DNA of 64,000 bases from Alphaproteobacteria bacterium casp-alpha6. Lineage in GTDB: Bacteria > Pseudomonadota > Alphaproteobacteria > Rhodobacterales > Rhodobacteraceae. Of the stretch, positions 27,631 to 37,396 are shown in pieces (within the stretch, counting starts at the first letter, position 1; every line of letters begins with the position of its first letter). The notes under the pieces are model-generated. The model worked only from the letters and a program-made list of their open reading frames with translations. It searched no databases and was not told the origin of the DNA. Made by a program: the position numbers and the translations under genes. Where the stretch lies: NCBI GenBank assembly GCA_001510135.1, contig LFER01000068.1, forward strand, positions 55,728 to 119,727, given 5' to 3'.

Positions 27631-28908
27631 TCATTCCATCTGCTTGCGGATGCGGCGGATGGCCCACCAAACAAGCAAAAGAATTGGCAGAGTGACCAAT
27701 GCGGTCAGCGTGCCTTTGCTCATCTGCATAATATCGGCGAACGGATAAAGAATATATGCCGCAAGCGAAACAGCGTAATAGCTGATAGCCACAACAGAAA
27801 GACCTTCGACGGTCCTTTGAAGACGCAGCTGTAGACCGGCACGACGATCCATACTTTCCAAGAGGCTTTGGTTCTGTGCAGAGCGTTCAACATCTACACG
27901 GGTGCGCAATAAATTTCCAGCTCGCGTCGCCCGGTTGGTCATCGCGTTCAACCGTTCCTCGGTTGACGTCACGGTCCTCATGGCAGGATCATAACGGCGC
28001 ATCATAAATTCGCGAAACGTTTGTCGTCCTTGAAATCGTTCCTCCCGAAGCACTTCGACCCGTTGATTTACAATCGCCGCATAAGCTTTGGTCGCCGCAA
28101 ATCGATAGGCCGAATTCGCAGAGAGACTTTCGAGTTCAGCCGTGACCTTCAACAAGGCGTTTAACGCTTCACCAGCACCATGACCAGCTTGGGGCATTTG
28201 TGAAATGAGTGACGTAAGCTCCGCCCCATTTCGATTCAGATCCGATGCCATTTCTTTTGCCTTGGCAAACCCCAGCATCGACATCGTTTTGTAGGTTTCT
28301 ATTTCACAAATGCGCTGAATGACCCGACCTATGCGTCGGTGGCCGGTGCCTTTGCTCACAAAGAGAGCAAATCGCAAATGACCCGCAGTATCTATCCGAA
28401 AATCGCCGCCTGCAACGACAGCCCCGTCGAGCATAGCGCTCAGTGCGACGCTTTCAGGAACAAACCATTCTTGCACCTTTTCTTTAATCTCGTCGTCACT
28501 GCCACGTGGTTCAACACGCACGATCAATGATGTCATCCGTAAATGGTCGATCGCGCCCATCCAATCTGCAGGGAAAGCATCAAAGTCCACTGGATCAAAC
28601 GCACGCTCTGACAGCCCGTCACGAAATAATGTATAGGTGACAAATTCCGTATGTTGTTCCCACTTTAAATAATGCTTCCCAAGCGCGCCTGAATAATGGG
28701 TCGCCTCCGGTTGAGGGTGTTTTGCCCCAAATCGATCCAAGAGTTTGATCAATAAGGCACGATCTGCATCAGCATCCCTGCCAACTTCAGTGGATTGTTT
28801 CAACGCCAAAAATACGACTGTTCCAGGGGCTGCCATGGACGGAAACGGGCGCGTATGAAGCTCATTGGTCAATTCATAGCGTAAGGGGTGATCTTGTAAT
28901 TGGCTCAT
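27631..28908 (-). CDS. DUF3422 family membrane protein
   Basis: This 425-residue protein belongs to DUF3422, an uncharacterised family with two C-terminal transmembrane segments. The N-terminal signature HPLRYELTNELHTRPFPS is clear. A long helical middle region follows (residues about 220-350, containing VEVLREERFQGRQTFREFM), and the hydrophobic hairpin lies near the end (VVAISYYAVSLAAYILYPF and TALVTLPILLLVWWAIRRI). The topology resembles CorA/RMD-type proteins, with a large soluble part and two terminal helices, but this is only analogy. ATG 28908 is chosen; an upstream ATG at 28956 lacks a ribosome binding site. The stop abuts the convergent permease gene. Confidence 0.88.
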   Translation of the reverse strand: MSQLQDHPLRYELTNELHTRPFPSMAAPGTVVFLALKQSTEVGRDADADRALLIKLLDRFGAKHPQPEATHYSGALGKHYLKWEQHTEFVTYTLFRDGLSERAFDPVDFDAFPADWMGAIDHLRMTSLIVRVEPRGSDDEIKEKVQEWFVPESVALSAMLDGAVVAGGDFRIDTAGHLRFALFVSKGTGHRRIGRVIQRICEIETYKTMSMLGFAKAKEMASDLNRNGAELTSLISQMPQAGHGAGEALNALLKVTAELESLSANSAYRFAATKAYAAIVNQRVEVLREERFQGRQTFREFMMRRYDPAMRTVTSTEERLNAMTNRATRAGNLLRTRVDVERSAQNQSLLESMDRRAGLQLRLQRTVEGLSVVAISYYAVSLAAYILYPFADIMQMSKGTLTALVTLPILLLVWWAIRRIRKQME

Positions 28909-29034
28909 CGCTCGGTCTCTTGGTGTCTTGCTATCAGAGGCACTCTGGTGCAGCATCGCAGATTTTCACACCCTGCGAAAGGGGCCGTTCATTGGCTGCA
29001 CATGGACGAAAAAATCGAGAATGTCACGATAAAC

Positions 29035-29060
29035 CTCTGGCCCCCGATCGGGGGCCAGAG
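29035..29060. terminator. Perfect GC-rich palindrome downstream of pntB
   Basis: A 26-base perfect palindrome, CTCTGGCCCCCGA and its complement, lies 16 bases after the pntB stop and upstream of the DUF3422 start. It would form a 10 to 12 base-pair hairpin in RNA from either strand. There is no T-run on either side, so it may be a Rho-assisted or 3'-stabilising structure rather than a classical terminator. Confidence 0.6.
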
Positions 29061-29075
29061 CGTAAGTCAGGAAAA

Positions 29076-30509
29076 CTAGGTGATCAGTGTCAAAAGCTTA
29101 TCCAAAGAGGCTTTTGCGTCACCGTAAAACATTCGTGTGTTTTCTTTAAAGAAGAGCGGATTTTCTATGCCAGAATATCCAGTTCCCTGTCCCCGCTTTG
29201 ACACAAAGACCTGTTTGGATTTCCAACACTCCAATACAGGCATTCCTGCAATCGGGCTGTTTGGATCATCTTGCGCCGCAGGATTTACAATATCATTTGA
29301 TCCAATGACGATGGAGACATCAGTTTCAGGAAAATCTTCGTTGATCTCATCCATTTCCAATACGATATCGTAAGGCACTTTCGCCTCGGCCAATAGGACA
29401 TTCATGTGACCCGGCAAACGCCCTGCAACGGGGTGGATTGCAAACCGCACCTCTTTGCCCTTCGCGCGCAGACGCCGTGTCAGTTCAGCCACGTTTTGTT
29501 GGGCTTGCGCCACTGCCATACCATAGCCCGGGATGATGATGACACTGTCGGCTTCTTCCAATGCAGCCGCGACGCCATCTGCATCGATAGCAATCTGTTC
29601 ACCCTCAACTTCCATTTGTGGCCCAACCGCGGCGCCAAATCCGCCAAGGATAACGCTCACAAAAGATCGGTTCATGGCCTTACACATGATATAAGACAGG
29701 ATCGCCCCTGAAGACCCGACGAGCGCCCCCACAACGATAAGCAAATCGTTTCCGAGACTAAATCCAATGGCTGCAGCGGCCCAACCCGAATAGGAATTGA
29801 GCATCGAGACAACCACAGGCATATCGGCCCCACCGATCCCCATGATCAAATGATACCCGATAAAGAGTGCCATGACCGTCAGGATCAACAATGGAAGCAG
29901 ACCGCCCGAATTAAGATATCCAATCAAGGAAATGATGGATATTGCCGCCGCGCCGGCGTTCAAAATATGCCCGCCAGGCAGTTTCGTCGCCGCTGAGGTG
30001 ACCTTTCCCGCCAATTTGCCATAAGCGATCACCGAACCTGTAAAGGTAACAGCCCCGATCCAGATCCCAAGAGATGCCTCAACCCTTAAAATATTGATCT
30101 CTACCGCAGATTTTTTCGCTAAAAGTGCTGCAAAGCCTTCTAGGGATTTCTTTGCCGCCTCATCCATGCCCGCGACGTTACCCAGTTCGAAATGGGCATT
30201 GAACCCTACAAAAACAGCAGCCAAACCGACGAGAGCATGCATCCCTGCCACCAGTTCGGGCATTTGCGTCATTTCAACCTTTGAGGCCAATTGGTAACCG
30301 ATAAGCCCGCCTGCTGCGATCAAGATTGCAGAGAGATACCAGAGCCCGCCACCTGGCCCAATCAATGTGGCAAGAACCGCAAGCCCCATGCCCACAATGC
30401 CATACCAAACGGCTCTCTTGGCGCTTTCCTGTCCGGACAACCCACCCAAAGACAGAATGAACAGTACAGCCGCAACAACATAAACGGCAGTCGTAAATCC
30501 TAATTCCAT
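29076..30509 (-). CDS. pntB: NAD(P) transhydrogenase subunit beta
   Basis: PntB is the beta subunit of the proton-translocating transhydrogenase, which transfers hydride from NADH to NADP+ at the expense of the proton gradient. The first half (about residues 1-260) is a bundle of hydrophobic segments. The C-terminal domain III binds NADP(H), with the fingerprint [13 protein letters not shown] and the conserved [20 protein letters not shown] and [16 protein letters not shown]. Length 477 is normal. It lies 13 bases after pntA. The palindrome at 29035-29060 follows the stop. Confidence 0.97.
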   Translation of the reverse strand: MELGFTTAVYVVAAVLFILSLGGLSGQESAKRAVWYGIVGMGLAVLATLIGPGGGLWYLSAILIAAGGLIGYQLASKVEMTQMPELVAGMHALVGLAAVFVGFNAHFELGNVAGMDEAAKKSLEGFAALLAKKSAVEINILRVEASLGIWIGAVTFTGSVIAYGKLAGKVTSAATKLPGGHILNAGAAAISIISLIGYLNSGGLLPLLILTVMALFIGYHLIMGIGGADMPVVVSMLNSYSGWAAAAIGFSLGNDLLIVVGALVGSSGAILSYIMCKAMNRSFVSVILGGFGAAVGPQMEVEGEQIAIDADGVAAALEEADSVIIIPGYGMAVAQAQQNVAELTRRLRAKGKEVRFAIHPVAGRLPGHMNVLLAEAKVPYDIVLEMDEINEDFPETDVSIVIGSNDIVNPAAQDDPNSPIAGMPVLECWKSKQVFVSKRGQGTGYSGIENPLFFKENTRMFYGDAKASLDKLLTLIT

Positions 30510-30522
30510 TGCTCTGGCCCCC

Positions 30523-32094
30523 TTAAGATTTCTGGAACATGGCGAGCATGCGCCGCGTAACGAGGAAACCGCCGAAAATGTTTATCCCTGCGAAGAACAC
30601 CGAAATGGCGGCCAATATAATCACCAACATGCTGCCCGAACCAATCTGCAGTACAGCACCCAATATGATGATCGAAGAAATTGCATTGGTCACTGCCATA
30701 AGTGGTGTGTGCAAACTATGGCTCACATTCCAAATTACTTGGAAGCCAACAAAGACAGAGAGCACAAACACAATAAAGTGCTGCATAAAGCTTGCCGGTG
30801 CGTAGGCCCCTACCAAAAGCATCAACGCCCCACCAATGGCAAGCATGCCAACCTGATTGCGGGTTTGAAGTTTAAAGGCAGCCATTTCTTCGGCTTGCAA
30901 TTCTTCTCGTGTCTTTTCTTTGGCTTTCTCTTTAGGTTTGGCAGCGATAGCCTGCACCTTCGGAGGTGGCGGTGGGAATGTCACCTCACCCGCGTGGGTT
31001 ACCGTAGCACCGCGGATCACATCGTCTTCCATATCATGATTGACGACGCCGTCTTTTTCTGGCGTCAGATCAAACATCATGTGACGGATATTTGTCGAAT
31101 ACAGCGTAGAAGACTGTGCGGCCATCCGGCTTGGGAAATCGGTATAACCGATGACCGTAACGCCATTGTCGCTCACGACTTTCTCATCTGCGACAGTCAG
31201 ATCACAGTTTCCACCACGCTCTGCAGCAAGATCCACAACGACCGACCCTGGCTTCATCGCTGCCACCATATCGGCAAGCCACAGTTTGGGCGCGTCCCGC
31301 CCGGGGATCAGCGCAGTGGTGATCACAATGTCAATATCGGGCGCCAGTTCACGGAATTTCTCCAGCTGCTTTTCGCGGAACTCCGGGCTTGAAGGTGCAG
31401 CGTAGCCGCCTGTTGCAGCGCCATCTTGCTGGGCCTCTTCGAAATCAAGGAAAACAAATTCCGCACCCATAGATTCGATTTGCTCGGCCACTTCGGGTCG
31501 CACATCAAATGCGTATGTAATAGCTCCAAGAGAGGTTGCTGTCCCGATGGCAGCAAGCCCAGCAACACCAGCCCCGATGACGAGCACTTTTGCAGGTGGA
31601 ACTTTGCCCGCCGCAGTAATCTGTCCCGTAAAGAATCGACCGAAATTGTTGCCCGCCTCAATGACGGCCCGATAGCCCGCGATATTGGCCATCGAGCTGA
31701 GTGCATCCATCTTTTGAGCGCGCGAAATCCGTGGAACCATATCCATCGCGATCACACTGGCCCCTTGTGCAGCGATTTTGGACATTTGCGTTTCGTTTTG
31801 CGCAGGATAAAAGAACGAAATCAGTGTTTTACCTTCTGTAAGGCGCTTCGCTTCCGTTGCATTTGGTGGGCGGACTTTGGCAATGATATCCGCGCCTTTC
31901 CATAGCGCAGCAGCGGTTTTAACGACCTCGACGCCAGCGGCCTTGTAAGCCTCATCAGAAAACCCTGCAGCAAGCCCTGCGCCTGCTTCCATAAGGCATT
32001 CATGTCCAAGTTTCTGAAGCGCGCTCGCGCTCTCGGGCGTCATGGCCACTCTGGCCTCGCCCTCACTTATTTCTTTGGGTGTTCCGATCTTCAA
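30523..32094 (-). CDS. pntA: NAD(P) transhydrogenase subunit alpha (fused form)
   Basis: PntA contains domain I, which binds NAD(H), and here also the N-terminal part of the membrane domain. It is therefore the fused form rather than the split PntAA/PntAB found in some alphaproteobacteria. Domain I starts [19 protein letters not shown] and has the Rossmann fingerprint [15 protein letters not shown] and the mobile-loop region [17 protein letters not shown] lysine/glutamate-rich linker (about residues 385-405) leads to four hydrophobic segments. I place the start at TTG 32094: GAGG lies nine bases before it, and it gives the standard N-terminus. An ATG at 32190 would add 32 atypical residues. 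It is the first gene of pntAB. Confidence 0.95.
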   Translation of the reverse strand: MKIGTPKEISEGEARVAMTPESASALQKLGHECLMEAGAGLAAGFSDEAYKAAGVEVVKTAAALWKGADIIAKVRPPNATEAKRLTEGKTLISFFYPAQNETQMSKIAAQGASVIAMDMVPRISRAQKMDALSSMANIAGYRAVIEAGNNFGRFFTGQITAAGKVPPAKVLVIGAGVAGLAAIGTATSLGAITYAFDVRPEVAEQIESMGAEFVFLDFEEAQQDGAATGGYAAPSSPEFREKQLEKFRELAPDIDIVITTALIPGRDAPKLWLADMVAAMKPGSVVVDLAAERGGNCDLTVADEKVVSDNGVTVIGYTDFPSRMAAQSSTLYSTNIRHMMFDLTPEKDGVVNHDMEDDVIRGATVTHAGEVTFPPPPPKVQAIAAKPKEKAKEKTREELQAEEMAAFKLQTRNQVGMLAIGGALMLLVGAYAPASFMQHFIVFVLSVFVGFQVIWNVSHSLHTPLMAVTNAISSIIILGAVLQIGSGSMLVIILAAISVFFAGINIFGGFLVTRRMLAMFQKS

Positions 32095-32524
32095 CGTATC
32101 CGCCCTCTTTGAATTTAAAGTCTGATCCCCACTCGCGTGGTCGGTGTTTCCTATAGGTAACAAAACAAAATGTGAATTCGTCAAATCCATATACGCTTTG
32201 TTTCACTGGATTTAGTCTCTTTCTCTGAAAAATAAATCCCTTATTGAAAATTGTCCGGCATCAATTAGTCTTATGTTTTTTTATTATTTATTTTCAATAA
32301 CTTAAAATTCATCTCCAAGGGTATGAACGCAACCTCACAGACAACTTCAGTGTGCAGAGGGGAAAAACGGCCTCCCGCGTTGCAGATTTTTATTTTTTAA
32401 AGCCACACCAAGAAAAATTTAAAGGAACAAAAGACGCAACTGTTCTGACATCATCAATCGATCGGCAAAGCGACTTGCGGTTCTTATCTAAGCAGGTCAT
32501 CTTGATCCCCAAGAGGACACGATC
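32095..32524. other. AT-rich divergent region between pntA and the SDR gene
   Basis: About 430 bases separate the pntA TTG start from the SDR start, and the middle part (32180-32420) is very AT-rich. Promoters in both directions must lie here, but no single -10/-35 pair is convincing. The SDR gene has an AGAGGA ribosome binding site about eight bases before its ATG at 32525. The stretch 32095-32190 is open in frame with pntA and is treated as leader. I see no RNA gene or clear operator. Confidence 0.35.
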
Positions 32525-33274
32525 ATGATATTAACGAACAGACATGCCCTGATCACGGGCGGAGGAACCGGAATTGGGCTTGCCATTGCGCGCACCCTTG
32601 CGGCGCAGGGCGCACAAGTAACAATTACAGGCCGGCGGCGAGATATTTTACAGAGCGTGGCAACCGACCAAATTCACGCTTTGGCAATGGATGTGACTGA
32701 CGAAGCCCAACAAATTAAGGCGATTGCGCAAGCCGTCAGCGAACGCGGAGCAATCAATATTTGCGTGGCAAACGCCGGTATTGCGGAAGGGCGCAGTTTA
32801 CAGAAAACAACCATGGACTTCTGGCGCCAGATCATGGCCACGAATCTGGACGGCACATTTATAACGATCCGTGAATCCTTGCGCTCTATGCTGGAAAGCG
32901 ATTGGGGTCGCGTCATTGCCATTTCATCGATTGCCGGTGTGCGCGGGTTGAAAGGGGGGGGCGCCTATTCTGCAAGCAAACATGGGGTCATCGGATTGAT
33001 CCGGTCGTATTCCGAAGAATATCTGGGGAGCCATATTACATTTAATGCGATTTGTCCGGGCTATGTGGATACACCCATCATTGACCATAATCTTGAAGTC
33101 ATCCAGAAACGCGGATTTAGCAGAGAAGATGCCATGAATATGATGGTCAGCGCCAATCCGCACAAGCAACTGATTCCACCTCAAGACATTGCAGAGGCGG
33201 CTTTGTGGCTCTGCTCACCCTACTCAGGAAGTGTGAACGGTCAGACCCTTGAAATCGCGGGGGGCCAAGTGTGA
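32525..33274 (+). CDS. Short-chain dehydrogenase/reductase (SDR)
   Basis: This is a classical SDR of 249 residues. It has the nucleotide-binding TGGGTGIG at 11-18, NAG at 83-85, N108, the catalytic serine at 134 or 135 (ISSIAGVRG), and Y148-x-x-x-K152 (YSASK). The basic residues GRRRD at the end of the second strand (36-40) favour NADP(H) over NAD(H). The C-terminal IAGGQV is typical of 3-hydroxyacyl or 3-oxoacyl reductases. The stop overlaps the GTG start of kynureninase, so the pair is translationally coupled. This points to a shared catabolic pathway for tryptophan-derived or 2-aminobenzoyl compounds. The substrate is unknown. Confidence 0.85.
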   Translation: MILTNRHALITGGGTGIGLAIARTLAAQGAQVTITGRRRDILQSVATDQIHALAMDVTDEAQQIKAIAQAVSERGAINICVANAGIAEGRSLQKTTMDFWRQIMATNLDGTFITIRESLRSMLESDWGRVIAISSIAGVRGLKGGGAYSASKHGVIGLIRSYSEEYLGSHITFNAICPGYVDTPIIDHNLEVIQKRGFSREDAMNMMVSANPHKQLIPPQDIAEAALWLCSPYSGSVNGQTLEIAGGQV

Positions 33275-34467
33275 GTATAGATTTCAAAGCCACAAAAGCG
33301 CTTTTCGATCTGCCTGAAGGTATCATTTACCTTGATGGCAATTCGCTTGGTCCTTTGCCTAAAACGGCTCAAGAAAAAACACAAAACGTGATAGCTGATC
33401 AATGGGGAAAACTGCTGATCACAGGCTGGAACAAGGCAGGCTGGATGCAGCAGCCATCCGATCTGGGAAACCGCATCGGGAAGCTAATCGGTGCAGCCTT
33501 AGACCATGTGATTGTCGGTGATACACTTTCTATCAAGGTCTATCAGGCTCTGGCGGCTGCGCTCTCGCTCAGGCCAGAGCGTAAAGTGATCTTATCGGAC
33601 ACGGGCAATTTTCCATCAGATCTTTACATGGCCGAGGGGTTGATAAAGGCACTGGCAAAAGGGCACGAATTGCGTGTTTGTCCACCAGATGAGGTCATGG
33701 CGCATATCGATGAAACGGTCGCAGTGACCCTTTTGACCGAAGTCGATTATCGCACCGGTCGACTTCACAATATGGCAGAAATAACTGAGCGCGCGCATCA
33801 ATTTGGTGCACTGACCATCTGGGACCTTGCCCATTCAACTGGCGCAATCGAAGTTGACCTCCAAAAGACTAAAGCGGATTTTGCCGTCGGGTGCACGTAT
33901 AAGTACCTAAACGCTGGTCCAGGTGCACCGGGTTATATTTATGTCGCTCCTCAGCACGCAAATATGGTGGAACCCATTTTGTCCGGATGGCTTGGGCATG
34001 CGGCTCCATTTGCCTTTGAACCCTCCTACCGTTCAGGTGCGGCTATAGAACGTATGCGGGTTGGTACGCCTGCGGTTATTGCTTCCGCTTCCTTAGAGGC
34101 CGCATTAGACATCTGGGACCAGATCGATATGGCGGAAGTTCGAAAAAAGTCGATCGTGCTCTGTGAGCTGTTCATTAAATGCGTCGAAGACACCTGCCCC
34201 ATGCTGAGATTGGCCTCCCCTCGCGATGCAACTGCGCGCGGATCGCAAATATCCTTCGCATTTGAAAATGGTTACGCTGCGATGCAAGCCTTGATTTCCC
34301 GGGGTGTGATCGGGGATTTTCGCGCACCTGACATCATGCGGTTTGGCTTTACACCTTTATACATTGATGAAAACGATGTGCTGGACGCCTGCGAAATCAT
34401 TTCAGAGGTCATGAACGAAAATCTCTGGGATCGCCAAGAATATATGGTCAAAGCACGGGTTACGTGA
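33271..34467 (+). CDS. kynU: Kynureninase
   Basis: Kynureninase is a PLP enzyme that cleaves L-kynurenine to anthranilate and alanine. The 398-residue protein starts with the family motif YLDGNSLGPLP. WDLAHSTGA carries the PLP-ring aspartate (D185) and H188, and the Schiff-base lysine is K211 in GCTYKYLNAGPGAP. Other conserved parts are GWLGHAAPFAFEP and GTPAVIASASLEAALD. The GTG start at 33271 overlaps the SDR stop. No tryptophan 2,3-dioxygenase or kynurenine formamidase gene is next to it, so the rest of the pathway would have to be elsewhere, or kynurenine is taken up. Confidence 0.95.
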   Translation: MSIDFKATKALFDLPEGIIYLDGNSLGPLPKTAQEKTQNVIADQWGKLLITGWNKAGWMQQPSDLGNRIGKLIGAALDHVIVGDTLSIKVYQALAAALSLRPERKVILSDTGNFPSDLYMAEGLIKALAKGHELRVCPPDEVMAHIDETVAVTLLTEVDYRTGRLHNMAEITERAHQFGALTIWDLAHSTGAIEVDLQKTKADFAVGCTYKYLNAGPGAPGYIYVAPQHANMVEPILSGWLGHAAPFAFEPSYRSGAAIERMRVGTPAVIASASLEAALDIWDQIDMAEVRKKSIVLCELFIKCVEDTCPMLRLASPRDATARGSQISFAFENGYAAMQALISRGVIGDFRAPDIMRFGFTPLYIDENDVLDACEIISEVMNENLWDRQEYMVKARVT

Positions 34468-34746
34468 TCCCTTGCAGTTTGAACAGAAGCCTATATTCGA
34501 AAAATACCACCAATGGCCCAGAGCAGTTTAGCATAGGCGATTCTCTGGAAATGGTGCGTTGCTGCGCGCGTGTGCTGCCCTGACCTGTGCGACGTAATTC
34601 TTGCTATCTTATTAAGCAACGGCACGCGCAGTACTGTTCCTAACTGCCAAAAGAACCGAGATCATCTATTTTGCGAACTTTTCGGTTTCTTCGCCCATTG
34701 CATCTACACTTCCATCAATTTCACCCAGCGCGAGACCTTTGCATCT
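34468..34746. other. Gap between convergent kynU and recN with potential RNA structure
   Basis: In this 279-base convergent gap, GTGC-GTTGCT (34554-34563) can pair with AGCAAC-G-GCAC (34615-34625), ten pairs with one bulged G. A competing CTGCGCG/CGCGCAG pairing (34562-34568 with 34625-34631) and a small TTGCT/AGCAA hairpin (34601-34619) share the same bases. This may be the transcript end of kynU or recN, or a small structured RNA. No long T-run follows. No protein gene is supported. Confidence 0.3.
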
Positions 34747-36402
34747 TTAATCTTTCATCATGATCAAAGCTTCGGCTGCTGCGCGGGCTTCCGATGTGAT
34801 CGTATCGCCGGAAATCATGCGTGCGATTTCACCAATTCTTGATGCTGGATCAAGATCTTCGACCTGTGACAAAGTTTCATGATCTGATTGGGTCTTATGT
34901 ACTTTGAAATGCCGTGAAGCAAAGGCCGCAACTTGTGGTGAATGGGTCACGACCAATACCTGCGCATTTTCTGCAAGGGCAGACAGGCGCCGCCCAACCG
35001 CATCGGCTGTCGCCCCTCCCACGCCACGATCAATTTCGTCAAAGATTACAGTGCGGGTGTCTTCAGAGGTTCGCAGGCAAACCTTCAAAGCCAAGAGGAA
35101 CCGGCTGAGTTCCCCTCCAGAGGCAATTTTTGCCAATGGTCCGGCTGGCGTGCCCGGATTGGTTGAAACCAGAAATTGGACCAGATCCCAACCTTGAGAA
35201 CCAGCCTCTGTCTTTGAGATATCCGTTTTAAAGACAGCCCGATCCATTTTCAGCGGAGAAAGCTCCTGTTCCATCGCCTGATCAAGCGCTTTCGTTGCAA
35301 CCTTCCTCGAATCACTTAACATTTCAGCTGCCACATCATAGCGTTCTTGCGCCTTCAAAAGGCGTTTTCTCTTTTCAGAAACCATGCCTTCCCCCGCATC
35401 AAGCGTATCTAATTTCCGTGAAAGGCTTTCTGAAAGGTCCAGTAGATCGTCAGGAAGAACATGATGCTTGCGCGCCAGAGCCCGGATCGCAAATAGCCGC
35501 ACTTCTGTGCTCTCCAATTCCTGCGGATTAAATTCCAAATCATCCAAACATTTTTCTATTTCAGAAGAAGCGTCATAAAGGCGGCTCAATGAGGAGGAGA
35601 GCGCTTCAACGGCGCCATCAAGCTTTCCATCAATTTCTTCTGAAGCATCTTCCAGCCAGCGCAAGGCATCGCTCAGCATTCCCTCTGCTGCCTCACGACC
35701 AAGTGCCTGTAAGGCCTTGGCGATGTCAACCTTCAACCTTTCTGATGCTTGCATAAGTCTGCGCTTGCTGTCTAATTCCGCCTCTTCTCCAGCTACGGGC
35801 CTGAGTTCATGGAGTTCACCAACAGCGTGACGTAAAAACTCCTCTTCTTTCTTTAACGTCGATAGAGCCTCCAATTCGGCCTGCAAATCTGCCTTAGCCT
35901 GAGCCAGTTCTTTCCACGAAAGGCGCGTCGTCTCCAGTAGCTCTTCATGCCCTGCGAATTGATCCAATAATCCACGGTGACCTTTGGCGTCCAACAAACC
36001 CCGATCATCATGTTGCCCGTGAAGTTCCAACAAATGCGCTGAAATAAGCCGCAATAAATCGCCGGACACCCGCCGGTCATTGATCCATGCAGTTTTGCGA
36101 CCGTCCTTCGAATTCACGCGCCGTAAAATGACATCTTGTCCGTCCGCCAAACCTGCCTCCTGCAAGGGTTGCAGTGCGGGATGATGCGCGCCAAGCTCAA
36201 AGGAGGCGCTGACTTCCCCCTGTTCAGCACCCCGTCGGACAAGTTCTGCGCGCCCTCTCCATCCAAGAACAAAGCCGAGACTATCAAGCAAAATGGATTT
36301 TCCGGCACCTGTCTCACCTGTGAGCACATTCAATCCACTGGAAAATTCGAGTTCCAGTCGGTCGATGATCAGCATATCTCGGATTGTCAGATGCTTCAGC
36401 AT
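34747..36402 (-). CDS. recN: DNA repair protein RecN
   Basis: RecN is an SMC-like ATPase acting in double-strand break repair. It has Walker A GETGAGKS at 29-36 in the N-terminal half and two long coiled-coil stretches between about 150 and 370. The C-terminal half carries SGGELSRFLLALKVCL (signature) and FDEIDRGVGGATADAVG (Walker B and D-loop). Length 551 is typical. It starts 21 bases after the bamD stop, forming the usual alphaproteobacterial bamD-recN pair; ligA, which often follows in this group, is absent. No LexA box was seen nearby. Confidence 0.96.
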   Translation of the reverse strand: MLKHLTIRDMLIIDRLELEFSSGLNVLTGETGAGKSILLDSLGFVLGWRGRAELVRRGAEQGEVSASFELGAHHPALQPLQEAGLADGQDVILRRVNSKDGRKTAWINDRRVSGDLLRLISAHLLELHGQHDDRGLLDAKGHRGLLDQFAGHEELLETTRLSWKELAQAKADLQAELEALSTLKKEEEFLRHAVGELHELRPVAGEEAELDSKRRLMQASERLKVDIAKALQALGREAAEGMLSDALRWLEDASEEIDGKLDGAVEALSSSLSRLYDASSEIEKCLDDLEFNPQELESTEVRLFAIRALARKHHVLPDDLLDLSESLSRKLDTLDAGEGMVSEKRKRLLKAQERYDVAAEMLSDSRKVATKALDQAMEQELSPLKMDRAVFKTDISKTEAGSQGWDLVQFLVSTNPGTPAGPLAKIASGGELSRFLLALKVCLRTSEDTRTVIFDEIDRGVGGATADAVGRRLSALAENAQVLVVTHSPQVAAFASRHFKVHKTQSDHETLSQVEDLDPASRIGEIARMISGDTITSEARAAAEALIMMKD

Positions 36403-36423
36403 GCGCCGTTTTGACCTCAGCTC

Positions 36424-37272
36424 TTAGAACCACTGGCCCTTGATGACTTGCCGGTGGACGCGGGCCAACCATCCTGTTCCTTTCGCCCCGGGTGATAATC
36501 CGCGACTTGTCAGCAAATCGTAGCTGCTCGCGTACCATTCGCTGTCTTTGTAGTTGTGACCAAGTATTGCAGCCGCGGTTTGTGCGTCGTCTGTCAGGCC
36601 AAGAGAAAGATAGGCCTCAACCAAGCGATGCAATGCCTCGGGCGTATGCTTGGTTGTCTGAAAATCTTCAATGACGATGCGAAAACGATTGATTGCAGCG
36701 CTGTAGTATCCATCTTTAAGGTAATAGCGACCAACTTCCATTTCCTTACTCGCGAGATGATTAAAGGCGAGATCAAATTTCAGCTTTGCCGGTTCAGCGT
36801 ATTCGCTGTTCGGGAATTGTTCAAACAAGACACGAAATGCCTGAAGCGCATTGCGCGTTACACCCTGATCACGGCCCACATCGTCAATCTGGTCGTAATA
36901 GCTTAATCCAATAAGGTAGTAGGCATATGCGACATCATTATCAGCGGGGTAAAAATCGACAAATCGTGATGCGGCCCCTCGGCTAGATTGGTAATTTTTA
37001 TCCTCATGAAACGCAAAGGCCTGCATGATAAGGCCTCGCTTTGCCCATTCAGAGTAAGGATAAAGTCGCTCTATTTCACCAAAATACTCAGCCGCACGCT
37101 TATTTTTGTTTTTGCTTAATTCCAATTCGCCCTTTTGGTAAATCTCCGCCGGTCCCATGTCTTGAAGCGATATATCCGAAGACTGGGAATTAAACCCGTT
37201 ACAGCCAGAAAGAGCGATCATCGCGGCAAAAGCGATGAACCACATTTTGCAAAACATGCCAGAGCGCGTCAT
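36424..37272 (-). CDS. bamD: Outer membrane assembly lipoprotein BamD (ComL)
   Basis: BamD is the essential TPR lipoprotein of the beta-barrel assembly machine on the inner face of the outer membrane. A lipoprotein signal with lipobox ALSGC puts the lipidated cysteine at residue 24. The mature part consists of five TPR-like helical repeats; recognisable are AEIYQKGELELSKNKNKRAA, YPYSEWAKRG, FVDFYPADNDVAYAYYLIG and FPNSEYAEPA. Length 282 is normal. It lies between lpxC and recN on the same strand, and with bamE at 60730 two Bam lipoproteins are encoded in this window. Confidence 0.95.
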   Translation of the reverse strand: MTRSGMFCKMWFIAFAAMIALSGCNGFNSQSSDISLQDMGPAEIYQKGELELSKNKNKRAAEYFGEIERLYPYSEWAKRGLIMQAFAFHEDKNYQSSRGAASRFVDFYPADNDVAYAYYLIGLSYYDQIDDVGRDQGVTRNALQAFRVLFEQFPNSEYAEPAKLKFDLAFNHLASKEMEVGRYYLKDGYYSAAINRFRIVIEDFQTTKHTPEALHRLVEAYLSLGLTDDAQTAAAILGHNYKDSEWYASSYDLLTSRGLSPGAKGTGWLARVHRQVIKGQWF

Positions 37273-37396
37273 GAAGTATCCTTGTGATAAAAAGCGTTGC
37301 GTGACGTTGCAACGTTCCTAGACGATCTACCACACAAAAATAAACTGCAAAACGGGTTTACGCAAAACTTTGCTGCATTTGGCTCTATTTCAGCGC

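Noticed and set aside
34551..34583. Ten-codon frame MVRCCARVLP resembling a Cys/Arg leader peptide
   Set aside because: No gene follows on the plus strand that it could attenuate; the next gene is convergent recN.
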